A stretch of 64,000 nucleotides of DNA from Candidatus Rokuibacteriota bacterium (GTDB lineage Bacteria > Methylomirabilota > Methylomirabilia > Rokubacteriales > CSP1-6), in NCBI GenBank assembly GCA_030647435.1, contig JAUSJX010000097.1:62001-126000 (forward strand). The letters are read 5' to 3'. The position numbers were made by a program, and so were the translations under genes. This document shows, in pieces, positions 11,890 to 20,306 of this stretch (positions within the stretch are counted from its first letter, which is position 1; every line of letters starts with the position of its first letter). Below the pieces are notes generated by a model that worked only from the letters and a program-made list of their open reading frames with translations, did no database searches and was not told where the DNA came from.

Positions 11890-12633
11890 ATGCTTCGCGA
11901 TCCGCTCGTGGGCGTGACCACGTCGATCACCGTCGACGGGAGTCTTGGGCAGACGGCCGGGCAGACTCCCGAGCGCGCCTACGTCAACTCGGCGTACCTC
12001 CACGCCGTCCAGCAGGCGGGCGGCGTGCCGGTGCTCCTGCCGCCCCAGCTCTCGAAATCATCCCTTGAGCGCCTCGTGCGCGGCCTCGACGCGCTCCTGC
12101 TCACGGGCGGCGGCGACATGGACCCGGCCTCCTTCGGCGAGACGCCGCACCCGACGCTCTACGAAGTCGCCCCCTCGCGCGACGCGCTCGAGACGCAGGT
12201 GACGCTCATGGCGCTCGAGAAGCGGACTCCGCTCCTCGCGATCTGTCGCGGCGTCCAGGTGCTCAACGTCGCCCTCGGCGGCAGCCTCCACCAGGACGTG
12301 GCGACGAACCCCGGGACCGAGATCCGGCACAGCCAGAAGGAGGCGCGCGATCAGGCGACCCACAAGGTGACGGTCGCGGCGGGGAGCCGCCTGTCACGGG
12401 TGCTGGGCGGCGAGGACATCGAGGTCAACAGCTTCCATCACCAGGTCATCAACTCTCTCGGCCGCGGCCTCGTCCCCGTCGCGTGGGCGCCCGATCAGCT
12501 GATCGAAGGCGTCGAACTGGACGACGACTCGCGGTGGGTGCTCGGCGTCCAATGGCATCCCGAGCACCTCGTCGGCAATTCCGAGCCGGCCCGCCGCCTC
12601 TTTTCCGCTCTCGTCACCGCCGCCCGCACGTAA
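11890..12633 (+). CDS. Class I glutamine-amidotransferase-like gamma-glutamyl hydrolase (peptidase C26, PuuD-like)
   Basis: A 247-residue protein of the C26 family, which hydrolyses gamma-glutamyl amides such as gamma-glutamyl-GABA. The catalytic Cys lies in LLAICRGVQVLNVALGG and the His-Glu pair in VQWHPEHL; GGGDMDPASFGE is the usual substrate-side loop. It is divergent from a gamma-glutamyltransferase across 23 bp, so the two probably share a promoter region and a gamma-glutamyl substrate. No Shine-Dalgarno precedes the ATG, fitting leaderless translation. Confidence 0.93.
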   Translation: MLRDPLVGVTTSITVDGSLGQTAGQTPERAYVNSAYLHAVQQAGGVPVLLPPQLSKSSLERLVRGLDALLLTGGGDMDPASFGETPHPTLYEVAPSRDALETQVTLMALEKRTPLLAICRGVQVLNVALGGSLHQDVATNPGTEIRHSQKEARDQATHKVTVAAGSRLSRVLGGEDIEVNSFHHQVINSLGRGLVPVAWAPDQLIEGVELDDDSRWVLGVQWHPEHLVGNSEPARRLFSALVTAART

Positions 12634-12660
12634 GCGCCGGCGCGGCAACCGGAGATCTCC

Positions 12661-13335
12661 ATGCCCAAGACGCGCGGCACCGGACTCCTGATGCTGTGGA
12701 CGGACGTCGACCCGGAGCACGAGGTCGAGTTCAACCGCTGGTACAACGAGGAGCACATCCAGCACCTCCTCAAGGTGCCGGGCTTTCTCAGCGCGGGGCG
12801 CTACGCGGCACTGTCCGGCGGGCCCAAGTACCTGGCGATGTACGAGCTCGAGGAGCCGAGCGTGCTGCGGACGCAGGCCTTCCTCGACGAGGTGCGCTTC
12901 CGCCCGTCACCATGGCGCACCAAGACCTCGGGCGGCCACGTCGGGCGCAACTACCTCCTCCAGGCCTACCGCCAAATCCATCCGGCGCGGACCACCCCTG
13001 TCGAGCTGACGATGGGGCCGTCGCCGTATCTGCAGATGGGACGGATGGACATCCCCGCCCACATGGAGGAGGAGTGGAACGCCTGGTACAACACCGTCTA
13101 CATTCCGGACTACCTGACCGTGCCCGGCGTCATACGGGTGCGCCGCTTCATGGTGGTCGAGGGCCAGCCGAAGTACCTGACGGTGTACGAGTTCGAGCGG
13201 CCCGACGTGCCGAAGAGCGAGGCGTGGAACCAGGTCCGGGACAAAAATCCCTGGACCCACCGGATACGGCCCTTCATGAAGCTCGACGCGGGCTCGCCCG
13301 CCGTCTTCAAGCGCATCTATCCCGACCCCGTCTAG
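12661..13335 (+). CDS. Tandem EthD-like / dimeric alpha-beta barrel protein
   Basis: A 224-residue protein made of two similar halves. Each has a strand-helix pattern with a near-identical motif: FNRWYNEEHIQHLLKVPGF in the first half and WNAWYNTVYIPDYLTVPGV in the second, each followed by PKYLxxYE. This is the ferredoxin-like EthD/DUF4286-type fold, duplicated in one chain. Members are small ligand-binding or degradative accessory proteins; no catalytic function can be assigned. It starts 27 bp after the gamma-glutamyl hydrolase with a CCGGAGAT ribosome site and may be co-transcribed. Confidence 0.75.
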   Translation: MPKTRGTGLLMLWTDVDPEHEVEFNRWYNEEHIQHLLKVPGFLSAGRYAALSGGPKYLAMYELEEPSVLRTQAFLDEVRFRPSPWRTKTSGGHVGRNYLLQAYRQIHPARTTPVELTMGPSPYLQMGRMDIPAHMEEEWNAWYNTVYIPDYLTVPGVIRVRRFMVVEGQPKYLTVYEFERPDVPKSEAWNQVRDKNPWTHRIRPFMKLDAGSPAVFKRIYPDPV

Positions 13336-13382
13336 GTCGGCGTGGTCACGGGCCACAGCGCGCGAGGCGGGCGGGGCCTGTC

Positions 13383-13503
13383 GTCGGGGGCGGCCGCTGC
13401 GGGGCCGGCTTCGCCACCCTACGCCGGCGTGAATCGCAGCCCTGCGGGCTGCGGACACTTGCGAAGGGGGAACGAGGCCGGCCCCGCAGCGGCCGCCCCC
13501 GAC
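13383..13503. repeat. Long inverted repeat (26-bp perfect arms) with inner hairpin, convergent intergenic
   Basis: Arms at 13383-13408 and 13478-13503 are perfect reverse complements (core GGCCGCTGCGGGGCCGG) and extend a few bases with one mismatch. A second hairpin (8-bp stem, 3-nt loop) sits inside at 13435-13453. The element lies between two converging genes, so it can serve as a two-way terminator, but it lacks T tracts and looks more like a REP-type palindromic repeat. Confidence 0.75.
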
Positions 13504-13555
13504 GCCACCCGCCCGGTTTCGGTTGCCCCGATCGAGTGTGAGGGGGTTAAGGGGG

Positions 13556-14410
13556 TTAGTTCAGGAGGGTCCAGCGGGACGGCGCGCTGGTGATTCGCTC
13601 CTCGGCAACGCGGCCGTCCTTCTTGAGCTTCTTGAGGTGGGAGTGGACCGACATGCCCGCCATCGCGTGGAGCTTCTCCGGGATGTCGGCATAGATGACC
13701 TTGACCATCTCCGGGATGGTGCGGGCGCCGTTCCCGAGAGCGTCCACGATCTGCCGCTCGCGCTCCATCCGGTGGTCGATGTACTCCTGGATCTTCGCGG
13801 GGGCGTCCTCGATGACGGGCCCGTGGGCGGGATAGATGCGCCGGACGCCCAGCGCCTGCACGCGGCGCAGTGACGCCATGTAGTCGGCGAGGTCGCCGTC
13901 CTCGTCGGGGATCACGCTGGTGGAGCCGTTCAGGATCAGGTCGCCGCTGAAGAGCGCGCGCTCTTCCTCGAGGTAGTAGCACAGGTGGTCCGACGCGTGC
14001 CCCGGCGTGTGGACGGCACGGAGGGTCACGCCGTCGCCCTCCACCACCTGTCCGTCGCGCAGGTCGGCGGTGCCCTCGGGCAGTCCGGTGTCCTTGTGGA
14101 TCATCTTCGAGACGGATAGTCCCGGAAAGCGCTCGCGCAGGTGCGGCACGCCGCCGAGGTGATCGTGATGGCGGTGGGTCAGGATCACGCGGGAGGGCTG
14201 GCGCCACCCACGCTCGCCGAGATAGTCCTCGAGCACGCCCACGTACCCGGTCACGCCCGCGCCCGTGTCGATCAGGACCGGATCGCTCCGCCCGACCAGG
14301 TAGGTGTTGGTGCCGGGGCCCGTCATCATCCCCGGGTTGAGACCGAGCACGCGCCCGACGCGATCGCTCGGCGTGGCGCGCGTGGGAAAATCAGGATCGA
14401 TCCAGCTCAT
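13556..14410 (-). CDS. Metallo-beta-lactamase-fold hydrolase (LACTB2-like)
   Basis: A 284-residue MBL-fold hydrolase. It has the zinc signature THRHHDHLGG, the downstream His in HTPGHASDH, FSGDLIL and the last His in YPAHGPVI; a C-terminal winged-helix-like tail follows (SHLKKLKKDGRV). This arrangement matches the LACTB2/glyoxalase II-like group. The ATG at 14410 overlaps the livF stop by 4 bp, so it is the last gene of the aromatic-acid/Liv run. It may hydrolyse a thioester or lactone intermediate; that is inference. Confidence 0.88.
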   Translation of the reverse strand: MSWIDPDFPTRATPSDRVGRVLGLNPGMMTGPGTNTYLVGRSDPVLIDTGAGVTGYVGVLEDYLGERGWRQPSRVILTHRHHDHLGGVPHLRERFPGLSVSKMIHKDTGLPEGTADLRDGQVVEGDGVTLRAVHTPGHASDHLCYYLEEERALFSGDLILNGSTSVIPDEDGDLADYMASLRRVQALGVRRIYPAHGPVIEDAPAKIQEYIDHRMERERQIVDALGNGARTIPEMVKVIYADIPEKLHAMAGMSVHSHLKKLKKDGRVAEERITSAPSRWTLLN

Positions 14411-15096
14411 GCGACCCCCAAGTACCGGCGCTTGACGTCCTCGTCCGCCTCGAGGCCGGCGGGCGTGCCCTCCCAGACGATCTGCCCCTTGTTCATCACG
14501 TAGACACGGTCGGCGACCTGGAGCGCGAGGTGGTAATTCTGCTCCACCAGCAGGATGGACAGCCGCCCGCCCTTGAGCCCCCGCACGATGCGCCCGATCT
14601 CGCGCACGACGATGGGCGCCAGCCCCTCCGACGGCTCGTCGAGCACCAGCATACGCCCGTTGGTCATGAGGGCGCGGGCGATCGCGAGCATCTGCTGCTC
14701 GCCTCCCGAGAGAGTACCCCCCGGTTGGAGTGCCCGCTCTCCTAAGCGCGGGAAGAGCGCGTGGACGCGCTCGAGCGTCCACTCTCCCGGTCGCGCGCCA
14801 AGCGTGAGGTTCTCGCGCACGGTCAGCGGCGAGAAGATGCGCCGCCCCTGGGGCACCAGCGCCAGCCCCTGCCGCGCGATGCGGTACGCGGGCCACGCCT
14901 GCACCGGCCGGCCGCCGAAGACCACGCGCCCCTCGCGGGGCGGCGTGAAGCCGGCGACGCTGCGGATGAGGGTCGTCTTGCCGGCGCCGTTGCGTCCGAG
15001 GAGCGCCACGGCTTCGCCCTCGCTCACCCGGATCGACACGCCGTGCAGGATGTGGCTCTCGCCGTAGTAGGTCTGGATGGCCTCGACGTCGAGCAT
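14407..15096 (-). CDS. livF: Liv-type ABC transporter ATPase LivF
   Basis: A 229-residue ATPase. Walker A is GRNGAGKTT, the signature is LSGGEQQM, Walker B/D-loop is MLVLDEPSEGLAP, and the switch His region was seen near LLVEQNYHLA. The SEGLAP sequence and short length are typical of LivF. It forms the nucleotide-binding heterodimer with LivG on the inner membrane face. Start and stop overlap the neighbours by 3-4 bp. Confidence 0.95.
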   Translation of the reverse strand: MLDVEAIQTYYGESHILHGVSIRVSEGEAVALLGRNGAGKTTLIRSVAGFTPPREGRVVFGGRPVQAWPAYRIARQGLALVPQGRRIFSPLTVRENLTLGARPGEWTLERVHALFPRLGERALQPGGTLSGGEQQMLAIARALMTNGRMLVLDEPSEGLAPIVVREIGRIVRGLKGGRLSILLVEQNYHLALQVADRVYVMNKGQIVWEGTPAGLEADEDVKRRYLGVA

Positions 15097-15845
15097 CAGG
15101 CCGAGCCCAGGTAGACTTCGTAGACACGCGGGTCGCGCTTCACCTCGTCGAACGTGCCCTCGACCAGCACCTCGCCGTAGTGCAGCACGGTGACGCGCTC
15201 GGCCAGCGAGCCGACCACGTCCATATCGTGCTCGATGATCAGCATAGTCACGTCGCGCGGCAGCCCTTCGAGCATCCGCGTCATGCGCGCTGTTTCTTCG
15301 GGCGACATGCCGGCCGTGGGCTCGTCGAGCAGCATGAGCTTGGGCCCTGTCGCCAGCACCACGCCCACCTCGAGCTGGCGCTGCTCGCCGTAGGAGAGCG
15401 TGCCGGCAAGCTCACCCAATCGGCCGGCAAGGCCGACCGCCTCGGCCGCCCCGCGCGCGCGCTCGAGCGGCGCCCGCAGCCGCTCGACGCTGCCGAGGAG
15501 ATCGTAGCTTCCGCGCCCGTCGGCGGCGGCGGCCAGCCTGAGGTTCTCCAGCACCGTGAGCTTCAGGAAGAGGTTCGTGCGCTGGAAGGAGCGCCCCATC
15601 CCGCGCCGCGCCAGCGCGTGCGGCGGCAGCCCCGCGATCGGCTCGCCGTCGAAGAGGATCCGTCCAGCCGAGGGCGCGAGCTGTCCCGTGATGACGTTGA
15701 AGAGCGTGGTCTTCCCTGCCCCGTTGGGCCCGATGATGGCGCGCCGCTCACGCGGTGCCACCGCCAAGGACACGCCGTTGAGCGCGGAGAGCGCGCCGAA
15801 GTGGCGCACGAGGCCTTCGATGGCGAGGAGAGGCGCTGGACTCAC
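15096..15845 (-). CDS. livG: Liv-type ABC transporter ATPase LivG
   Basis: A 249-residue ATPase. Walker A is GPNGAGKTT, the signature LSYGEQRQLE is the LivG-type variant, Walker B is LMLLDEPTAGMSPEE, and the switch region is IIEHDMDVV. The GTG start at 15845 overlaps the livM stop (GTGA), which rejects the longer reading upstream. It pairs with LivF to power uptake through LivHM. Confidence 0.94.
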   Translation of the reverse strand: MSPAPLLAIEGLVRHFGALSALNGVSLAVAPRERRAIIGPNGAGKTTLFNVITGQLAPSAGRILFDGEPIAGLPPHALARRGMGRSFQRTNLFLKLTVLENLRLAAAADGRGSYDLLGSVERLRAPLERARGAAEAVGLAGRLGELAGTLSYGEQRQLEVGVVLATGPKLMLLDEPTAGMSPEETARMTRMLEGLPRDVTMLIIEHDMDVVGSLAERVTVLHYGEVLVEGTFDEVKRDPRVYEVYLGSA

Positions 15846-16765
15846 GAGCGGATCCCCACGCGGCCGCGCAGCACTCCGAGGATGCCGCCCGGCGCGAAGA
15901 GCACCAGGAGGACGAAGGTCAGCCCGAGGATGAGCATCCAGCGCTCGGTGTAGGAGCTGACCATGCTCTGGAGAAGAATGAAGGCGGCGGCGCCGAGCAT
16001 CGAACCGCCGAGCGTCCCCGTACCGCCGATGATGACCATGAGGAGGGCCTCGCCCGAGGTCGTCCACAGGAAGGCGTCGGGCGAGATCGAGCCGACGAGC
16101 TGGGCGTAGAGCGAGCCGGCGACGCCCGCCACCGTCCCGCCGATGACGAACGCCAGGAGCTTGTAGCGGTTCACGGGGTAGCCGACCGCCTGCATGCGCC
16201 CCTCGTTGTCGTGGATGCCGCGGAGCACGTGGCCGAACGGCGAGCGGACGATGCGCCACAGGAAGAGCGTGGAGAGAGCCACGATCACCAGGAGGTAGGC
16301 GTGGAAGGCAGCGGGGCTCGCCGGGCTCCAGCCGAGCACGGACGGCCGCGGGACGCCCACGAGGCCATCTTCGGCGCCCAGCCACGCGGCCTGGAAAGCG
16401 ACGGCGTAGAACATCTGGGAGAAGGCGAGCGTCAGCATGATGAAGTAGACGCCGCTCACGCGGATCGAGAAGAAGCCGATCACGAGCGCCGCCGCCGCGG
16501 CCGCCAACGCCGGGAGCAGCAGGGCCGATACCAGACCGGACGACTTGACCAGAGCCAGCGCCGCGACGTAGCCGCCGATGCCGAAGAAAGCGGAATGCCC
16601 GAAGGAGACCATGCCAGCGTAGCCCATGAGGAGGTCGAGGCTCATGGCGAAGATACCCCAGATCAGGATCTCCTGGAGGAGCTTGACGGGGTAGTTGCCG
16701 GCGAAGAGCGGGAAAGCGGCGACGATCGCCACCAGCGCAGCGAAGCCAAGAGCGCGGGGAATCAC
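15842..16765 (-). CDS. livM: Liv-type ABC transporter permease LivM
   Basis: A 307-residue permease with about ten hydrophobic segments. LLMGYAGMVSFGHSAFFGIGGY is the LivM loop that contacts the ATPase, and GGTGTLGGSMLGAA is the conserved C-terminal loop. It sits in a 4-bp-overlap chain with livH and livG. The substrate is set by the binding protein at 17689-18903 and by the aromatic-degradation genes upstream, so an aromatic acid is more likely than a branched-chain amino acid. Confidence 0.93.
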   Translation of the reverse strand: MIPRALGFAALVAIVAAFPLFAGNYPVKLLQEILIWGIFAMSLDLLMGYAGMVSFGHSAFFGIGGYVAALALVKSSGLVSALLLPALAAAAAALVIGFFSIRVSGVYFIMLTLAFSQMFYAVAFQAAWLGAEDGLVGVPRPSVLGWSPASPAAFHAYLLVIVALSTLFLWRIVRSPFGHVLRGIHDNEGRMQAVGYPVNRYKLLAFVIGGTVAGVAGSLYAQLVGSISPDAFLWTTSGEALLMVIIGGTGTLGGSMLGAAAFILLQSMVSSYTERWMLILGLTFVLLVLFAPGGILGVLRGRVGIRS

Positions 16766-17634
16766 TTGAGAGCCCTACCGAAGAGCCCCTGCGGGCGGAA
16801 GAGAAGGATGAGGGCCATGACGACGTAGATCATCAGCATGGAGGCGCCCGGCAGCCACACCTTCCCGAAGGTCTCGGCCTGGCCGATGATGAGGCTGCCC
16901 GCCAGCGAGCCCTTGAGGCTGCCGAGGCCGCCGACGACGACGACGATGAGCGCCGGCACCAGGATCGAGGCGCCCATCGGGGGATACGCCGACTGGATGG
17001 GCCCCGCGATGACACCCGAGAGTCCCGCCAGCGCGGCGCCGAAGGCGAAGACGCCCGTGAACACGCGGTCGATGTTGATGCCCATGCCCGCCGTCATCTC
17101 GGAGTCGAACACGCCCGCGCGGATGATGGCGCCAAGCCGCGTCTTTTCGATGAGCGCCCACACCGCCACGGCTATCGCCAAGCCGAAAACGATGACGAAG
17201 AGCCTGTAGGACGGAATGGTGGCGCCGAAGACCGTGACCGAGCCGGAGAAGAGGGCCGGCGTGGGGATCGAGCGAATGCGCCCGCTCCAGATCCACTTGA
17301 CCAGGTCCTCGAAGACATAAATGAGCCCGAAGGTCAGGAGCACCTGGTCGAGCGGGCCGCGCCGGTAGAGCGGGCGGAGACACGTCCGTTCGATGCCGGC
17401 GCCGATCAGCGCGACCGCGGCGGGCGCCACGAGGAGGGCCAGCCAGAAGTTACCCGTCACCGCGATGAGTGTCAGCCCCGCGTAGGCGCCCAGCATGTAG
17501 TAGGAGCCGTGGGCGAGGTTGACGACGTCGAGCATGCCGAAGATGAGGGTGAGGCCGACCGAGAGGAGGAAGAGGAGGACGCCGTAGGCCAGGCCGTTCA
17601 GCGCCTGGCCGAAGACGTCAGGGAGGAAGGCCAC
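16762..17634 (-). CDS. livH: Liv-type ABC transporter permease LivH
   Basis: A 290-residue permease with about eight hydrophobic segments. Family features are LTLIFGMLDVVNLAHGSYY near the N-terminus and VVVVGGLGSLKGSLAGSLI near the C-terminus. It pairs with LivM as the membrane pore. Its stop overlaps the livM start. It is separated from the binding-protein gene by a 54-bp gap holding a strong hairpin. Confidence 0.94.
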   Translation of the reverse strand: MAFLPDVFGQALNGLAYGVLLFLLSVGLTLIFGMLDVVNLAHGSYYMLGAYAGLTLIAVTGNFWLALLVAPAAVALIGAGIERTCLRPLYRRGPLDQVLLTFGLIYVFEDLVKWIWSGRIRSIPTPALFSGSVTVFGATIPSYRLFVIVFGLAIAVAVWALIEKTRLGAIIRAGVFDSEMTAGMGINIDRVFTGVFAFGAALAGLSGVIAGPIQSAYPPMGASILVPALIVVVVGGLGSLKGSLAGSLIIGQAETFGKVWLPGASMLMIYVVMALILLFRPQGLFGRALK

Positions 17635-17651
17635 GAGCGGGTGCGACGCGA

Positions 17652-17677
17652 CGGACCGGGCCTCCGGGCCCGGTCCG
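17652..17677 (-). terminator. Hairpin between binding-protein gene and livH
   Basis: An 11-bp GC-rich perfect stem (CGGACCGGGCC with its complement) and a 4-nt loop, 12 bp after the binding-protein stop and before livH. It has no T run. In transporter operons such a stem usually acts as a partial terminator or 3' stabiliser, giving more binding protein than permease. Confidence 0.55.
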
Positions 17678-17688
17678 CCAGGGCTCCG

Positions 17689-18903
17689 TCACGCCGGCAG
17701 GGTGCAGCCGGTGCCGGGGTCGCGCACGTCGGCGACCTTGTCGAACGGCACGTTGTTCAAGCCGAGCGCCGTCTCCTTCACCTCGCGGATGTAGATGAAG
17801 GGCTGGATGACGTTGTGCGTCTTGGGGTCGAAGCGGAAGCGCCCGCGCGGGCTGTCGAACTCGACTTTGGTGATGGCGTCCACCCACTTGTCCTTGTCCT
17901 GCGTATTGCCGTTGAGCGTCTTGAGCGTGCGAACGATGACCTCGGCCGTGTCATAGCCCTGGCAGGCGAAGCCGTCAGGCACCTTGCCGCCGTAGGCGGC
18001 CCTGAAGTCCCTGACGAATTTCTTGTTGGTCGGGTTGTCGAGAAGCGGCGAGTAGAAGTGGCCCGTGATGATCCCGAGCGCCGACTGTCCCTGAGCGGGC
18101 AGCACGTCGGGCTCGGTCAGGAAGCCCGCGCCGGTGAGCTTGGTCGTCTTCTTGAGGCCGAACTGGTCGTACTGCTTCACGAAGTTCACCGCGTCCGTAC
18201 CGGAGAAGAAGGCGAAGACCGCCTTCGCCTTGGACTGGCGGATCTTGGTCAGGTACGGCGCGTAGTCCGTCTCGCCGAGCTTGGGGTAGTCCTCGTCGAC
18301 GATCTTGCCGCCCGCGGCCACGAAGCTCTCCTTGAAGGCGTTCATCATGTCCTTGCCGGCCTGGTAGTTGGGGGCGATGAGGAACGCCTCCTTCGAGAGG
18401 TTCTTCGCGACCCAGGTGCCCATCGGGTGGCAGGGCTGCCAGTTGGAGAACGACGTCCTGAAGATCCACTTCGAGCAGCGCTCGCGGCTGATCGCGTCTG
18501 CGCCCGCGTTGGAGACGATGAGGATGGTCTTCGAGTTGTGGACCTTGTCCCGCATGCCCATTAGGATGCCGCTGTGCACGGGCCCGGTGAGGATGTCGAC
18601 CTTGTCCGAGTCGATGAGCTTCTCCATCTTGCGGATCCCCACCGGCGGCTTCATCTCGTCGTCTTCCTGGATCATCTCGATCTTGCGCCCGGCGACCATG
18701 TCGTTCTCGCGGGCGAAGACCAGCTTCATGCCCTGGGTGATGCTCACGCCGAGCTCGGCGTAGACACCCGTGTAGGGCAGGATAACACCGACCTTCAAGG
18801 GTCCCGACTGGGCCTGGGCGCGCAGCACCCACGGGCCGGCCGCGGCCCCGGCTGCCGCCACCGATGCTGTGGCGAGGAATTTCCGACGCGTGACTTCTCT
18901 CAT
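17689..18903 (-). CDS. ABC transporter substrate-binding protein (LivK/Peripla_BP_6 type)
   Basis: A 404-residue periplasmic binding protein. The ATG at 18903 is chosen because GAGGAGG lies 6 nt upstream and the N-terminus then begins MREVTRRKFLATAS, a twin-arginine signal with cleavage near LRAQAQ. The mature part starts PLKVGVILPYTGVYAELG and has the two-lobe Peripla_BP_6 pattern. It delivers substrate to the LivHMGF complex encoded just downstream. TAT export of a binding protein is less common than Sec export. The ligand is unknown; the context suggests an aromatic carboxylate. Confidence 0.93.
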   Translation of the reverse strand: MREVTRRKFLATASVAAAGAAAGPWVLRAQAQSGPLKVGVILPYTGVYAELGVSITQGMKLVFARENDMVAGRKIEMIQEDDEMKPPVGIRKMEKLIDSDKVDILTGPVHSGILMGMRDKVHNSKTILIVSNAGADAISRERCSKWIFRTSFSNWQPCHPMGTWVAKNLSKEAFLIAPNYQAGKDMMNAFKESFVAAGGKIVDEDYPKLGETDYAPYLTKIRQSKAKAVFAFFSGTDAVNFVKQYDQFGLKKTTKLTGAGFLTEPDVLPAQGQSALGIITGHFYSPLLDNPTNKKFVRDFRAAYGGKVPDGFACQGYDTAEVIVRTLKTLNGNTQDKDKWVDAITKVEFDSPRGRFRFDPKTHNVIQPFIYIREVKETALGLNNVPFDKVADVRDPGTGCTLPA

Positions 18904-18982
18904 GGCGCCTCCTCTTTCATTGAAGCTGTCTGGCTTCATTGGAGCGATGTGGACAGACACCGACAAAAGCCTCACAAGACTA

Positions 18983-19831
18983 CTAGGCCCGTCCCTCGCG
19001 AGCAAGCAGCGAGATGACATAGTTGCCGCTGCCCGAGGAGGGGCCGTAGGCGTGGACTGTCGCCTCGAAGCCCTGCGCGGATTCGAGGATGGCCCCCAGC
19101 ATCATGGCCAGGTGCCGGCCTCCCATCTCGGGCTCGGCGGCTTCGGCGAACTCGGGCAGCCACTCCCAGGCCTGGCGGTACTCGCCGGCGGCCAGCATCT
19201 TGGCCAGGCGGTGGTCGAGCTCCTCGTCGGCGGGCTTGGGCCCCTTCTCGGGTCCGCGGACGAGCTTGTGAGAGACGCTGCCGCTGGCGACGAAGCCGAC
19301 ACGCTTCCCGCTCTCCCGCGCAGCCTTGGCGATGTGGCGCCCCCACTCGAAGGATTCCTTGAGATCGGCCGCCAGGCACACCGAAACCGGCACCATCGGC
19401 AGCTCCTGCGCGCGATCGAGGTAGCAGACCATGGGCATGACCGTGCCGTAGTCGAGCGGGTAGTGGACGTCGTTGGCGAGCACGCTCTGGAGGCCAGCCG
19501 CCTTGCCGCGGGAGACGATGGCCGCCGCCAGCTCGTAGTCGCCGGGGTAGTCGTAGGCGACACCGTGGATGATCTCGGGCGCCTCCTGCGCCGTCAGCAC
19601 GCCTCGATGGCGCGGCGTCCCGTCCACCACGGTCGGAAACGTCGTGATCAGGTGGCAGGAGTTGACGACCATGACGTCGAGGCGGGCTCTCCCGACCTCC
19701 TTGCCCTGCGCGACCAGGCCGTCGCGGACCGGCCTGAACGCCTCCGAGGCGAGCTTCCCCTCGACGGCGGCCTCGAGCGTGCAGTAGCGCGGCGTGTGGC
19801 TCGACAGGTAGACGGAGGCCAAGCTTCCCAT
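18983..19831 (-). CDS. LigB-type class III extradiol ring-cleavage dioxygenase family protein
   Basis: A 282-residue protein from the ATG at 19831, which has GGAGAGG upstream (an alternative GTG at 19855 is less supported). It has the LigB-fold opening VYLSSHTPRY with a candidate metal His, then MVVNSCHLITTFPT with a second His, and a C-terminal GPSSGSGNYVI segment. The family holds protocatechuate 4,5-dioxygenase beta chains and related non-haem Fe(II) enzymes that open catechol-like rings. It is flanked by a thioesterase, a benzoate-CoA-ligase-like enzyme and a Liv importer, supporting aromatic catabolism. The exact substrate is not determined. Confidence 0.82.
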   Translation of the reverse strand: MGSLASVYLSSHTPRYCTLEAAVEGKLASEAFRPVRDGLVAQGKEVGRARLDVMVVNSCHLITTFPTVVDGTPRHRGVLTAQEAPEIIHGVAYDYPGDYELAAAIVSRGKAAGLQSVLANDVHYPLDYGTVMPMVCYLDRAQELPMVPVSVCLAADLKESFEWGRHIAKAARESGKRVGFVASGSVSHKLVRGPEKGPKPADEELDHRLAKMLAAGEYRQAWEWLPEFAEAAEPEMGGRHLAMMLGAILESAQGFEATVHAYGPSSGSGNYVISLLAREGRA

Positions 19832-19871
19832 GGCTCTCACCTCTCCGGGATGCACGCGACAACTTCCGGCT

Positions 19872-20306
19872 TCATGCGTAGATGCCTCCCTGTCCCTTCA
19901 GGCGCGCGGCGACCTCCTCGGGAAACGGCCTGGCCTTGAGCGGCCCGCGGGGCTCCGCCGGGCACCCGACCCAGGCGCGCACCTCGAAGCCGGAGGCGCA
20001 CTGCCGGTCCCCCACCGCCACCTCGTGCTCGACGCGGAAGGTCTTTGCCCGCACCTCGGTCACCGTCGAGCGGATCCGCACCACGTCGCCGTAGCGCACC
20101 GGCGAGCGGAACCGGGCGCTCGACTCCATGATCGGCACGCCGACGACGCGGAACATGGGGAAGATCTCGGCCCACGCCAGCCCGAGGGACTCGAAGAGCG
20201 CCTCGGTCGCGAGGTCGAACCACTCGAAGAAGCGCGGGTAGAAGACGATCCCGGCGGGATCCGCCTCGGACCAGCGCACCTTGACCTCGATCGCGTGGCT
20301 AACCAA
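19872..20306 (-). CDS. 4-hydroxybenzoyl-CoA-thioesterase-like hotdog protein
   Basis: A 144-residue single-hotdog thioesterase. The catalytic signature VRWSEADPAGIVFYPRFFEW is the 4HBT/YbgC motif with the key Asp. The TTG at 20306 overlaps the end of the ligase gene by 8 nt and is the only start that keeps the full first strand; the next candidate (GTG at 20279) would cut it. It probably releases an aromatic acid from its CoA ester, acting with the adjacent ligase. Confidence 0.88.
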   Translation of the reverse strand: MVSHAIEVKVRWSEADPAGIVFYPRFFEWFDLATEALFESLGLAWAEIFPMFRVVGVPIMESSARFRSPVRYGDVVRIRSTVTEVRAKTFRVEHEVAVGDRQCASGFEVRAWVGCPAEPRGPLKARPFPEEVAARLKGQGGIYA

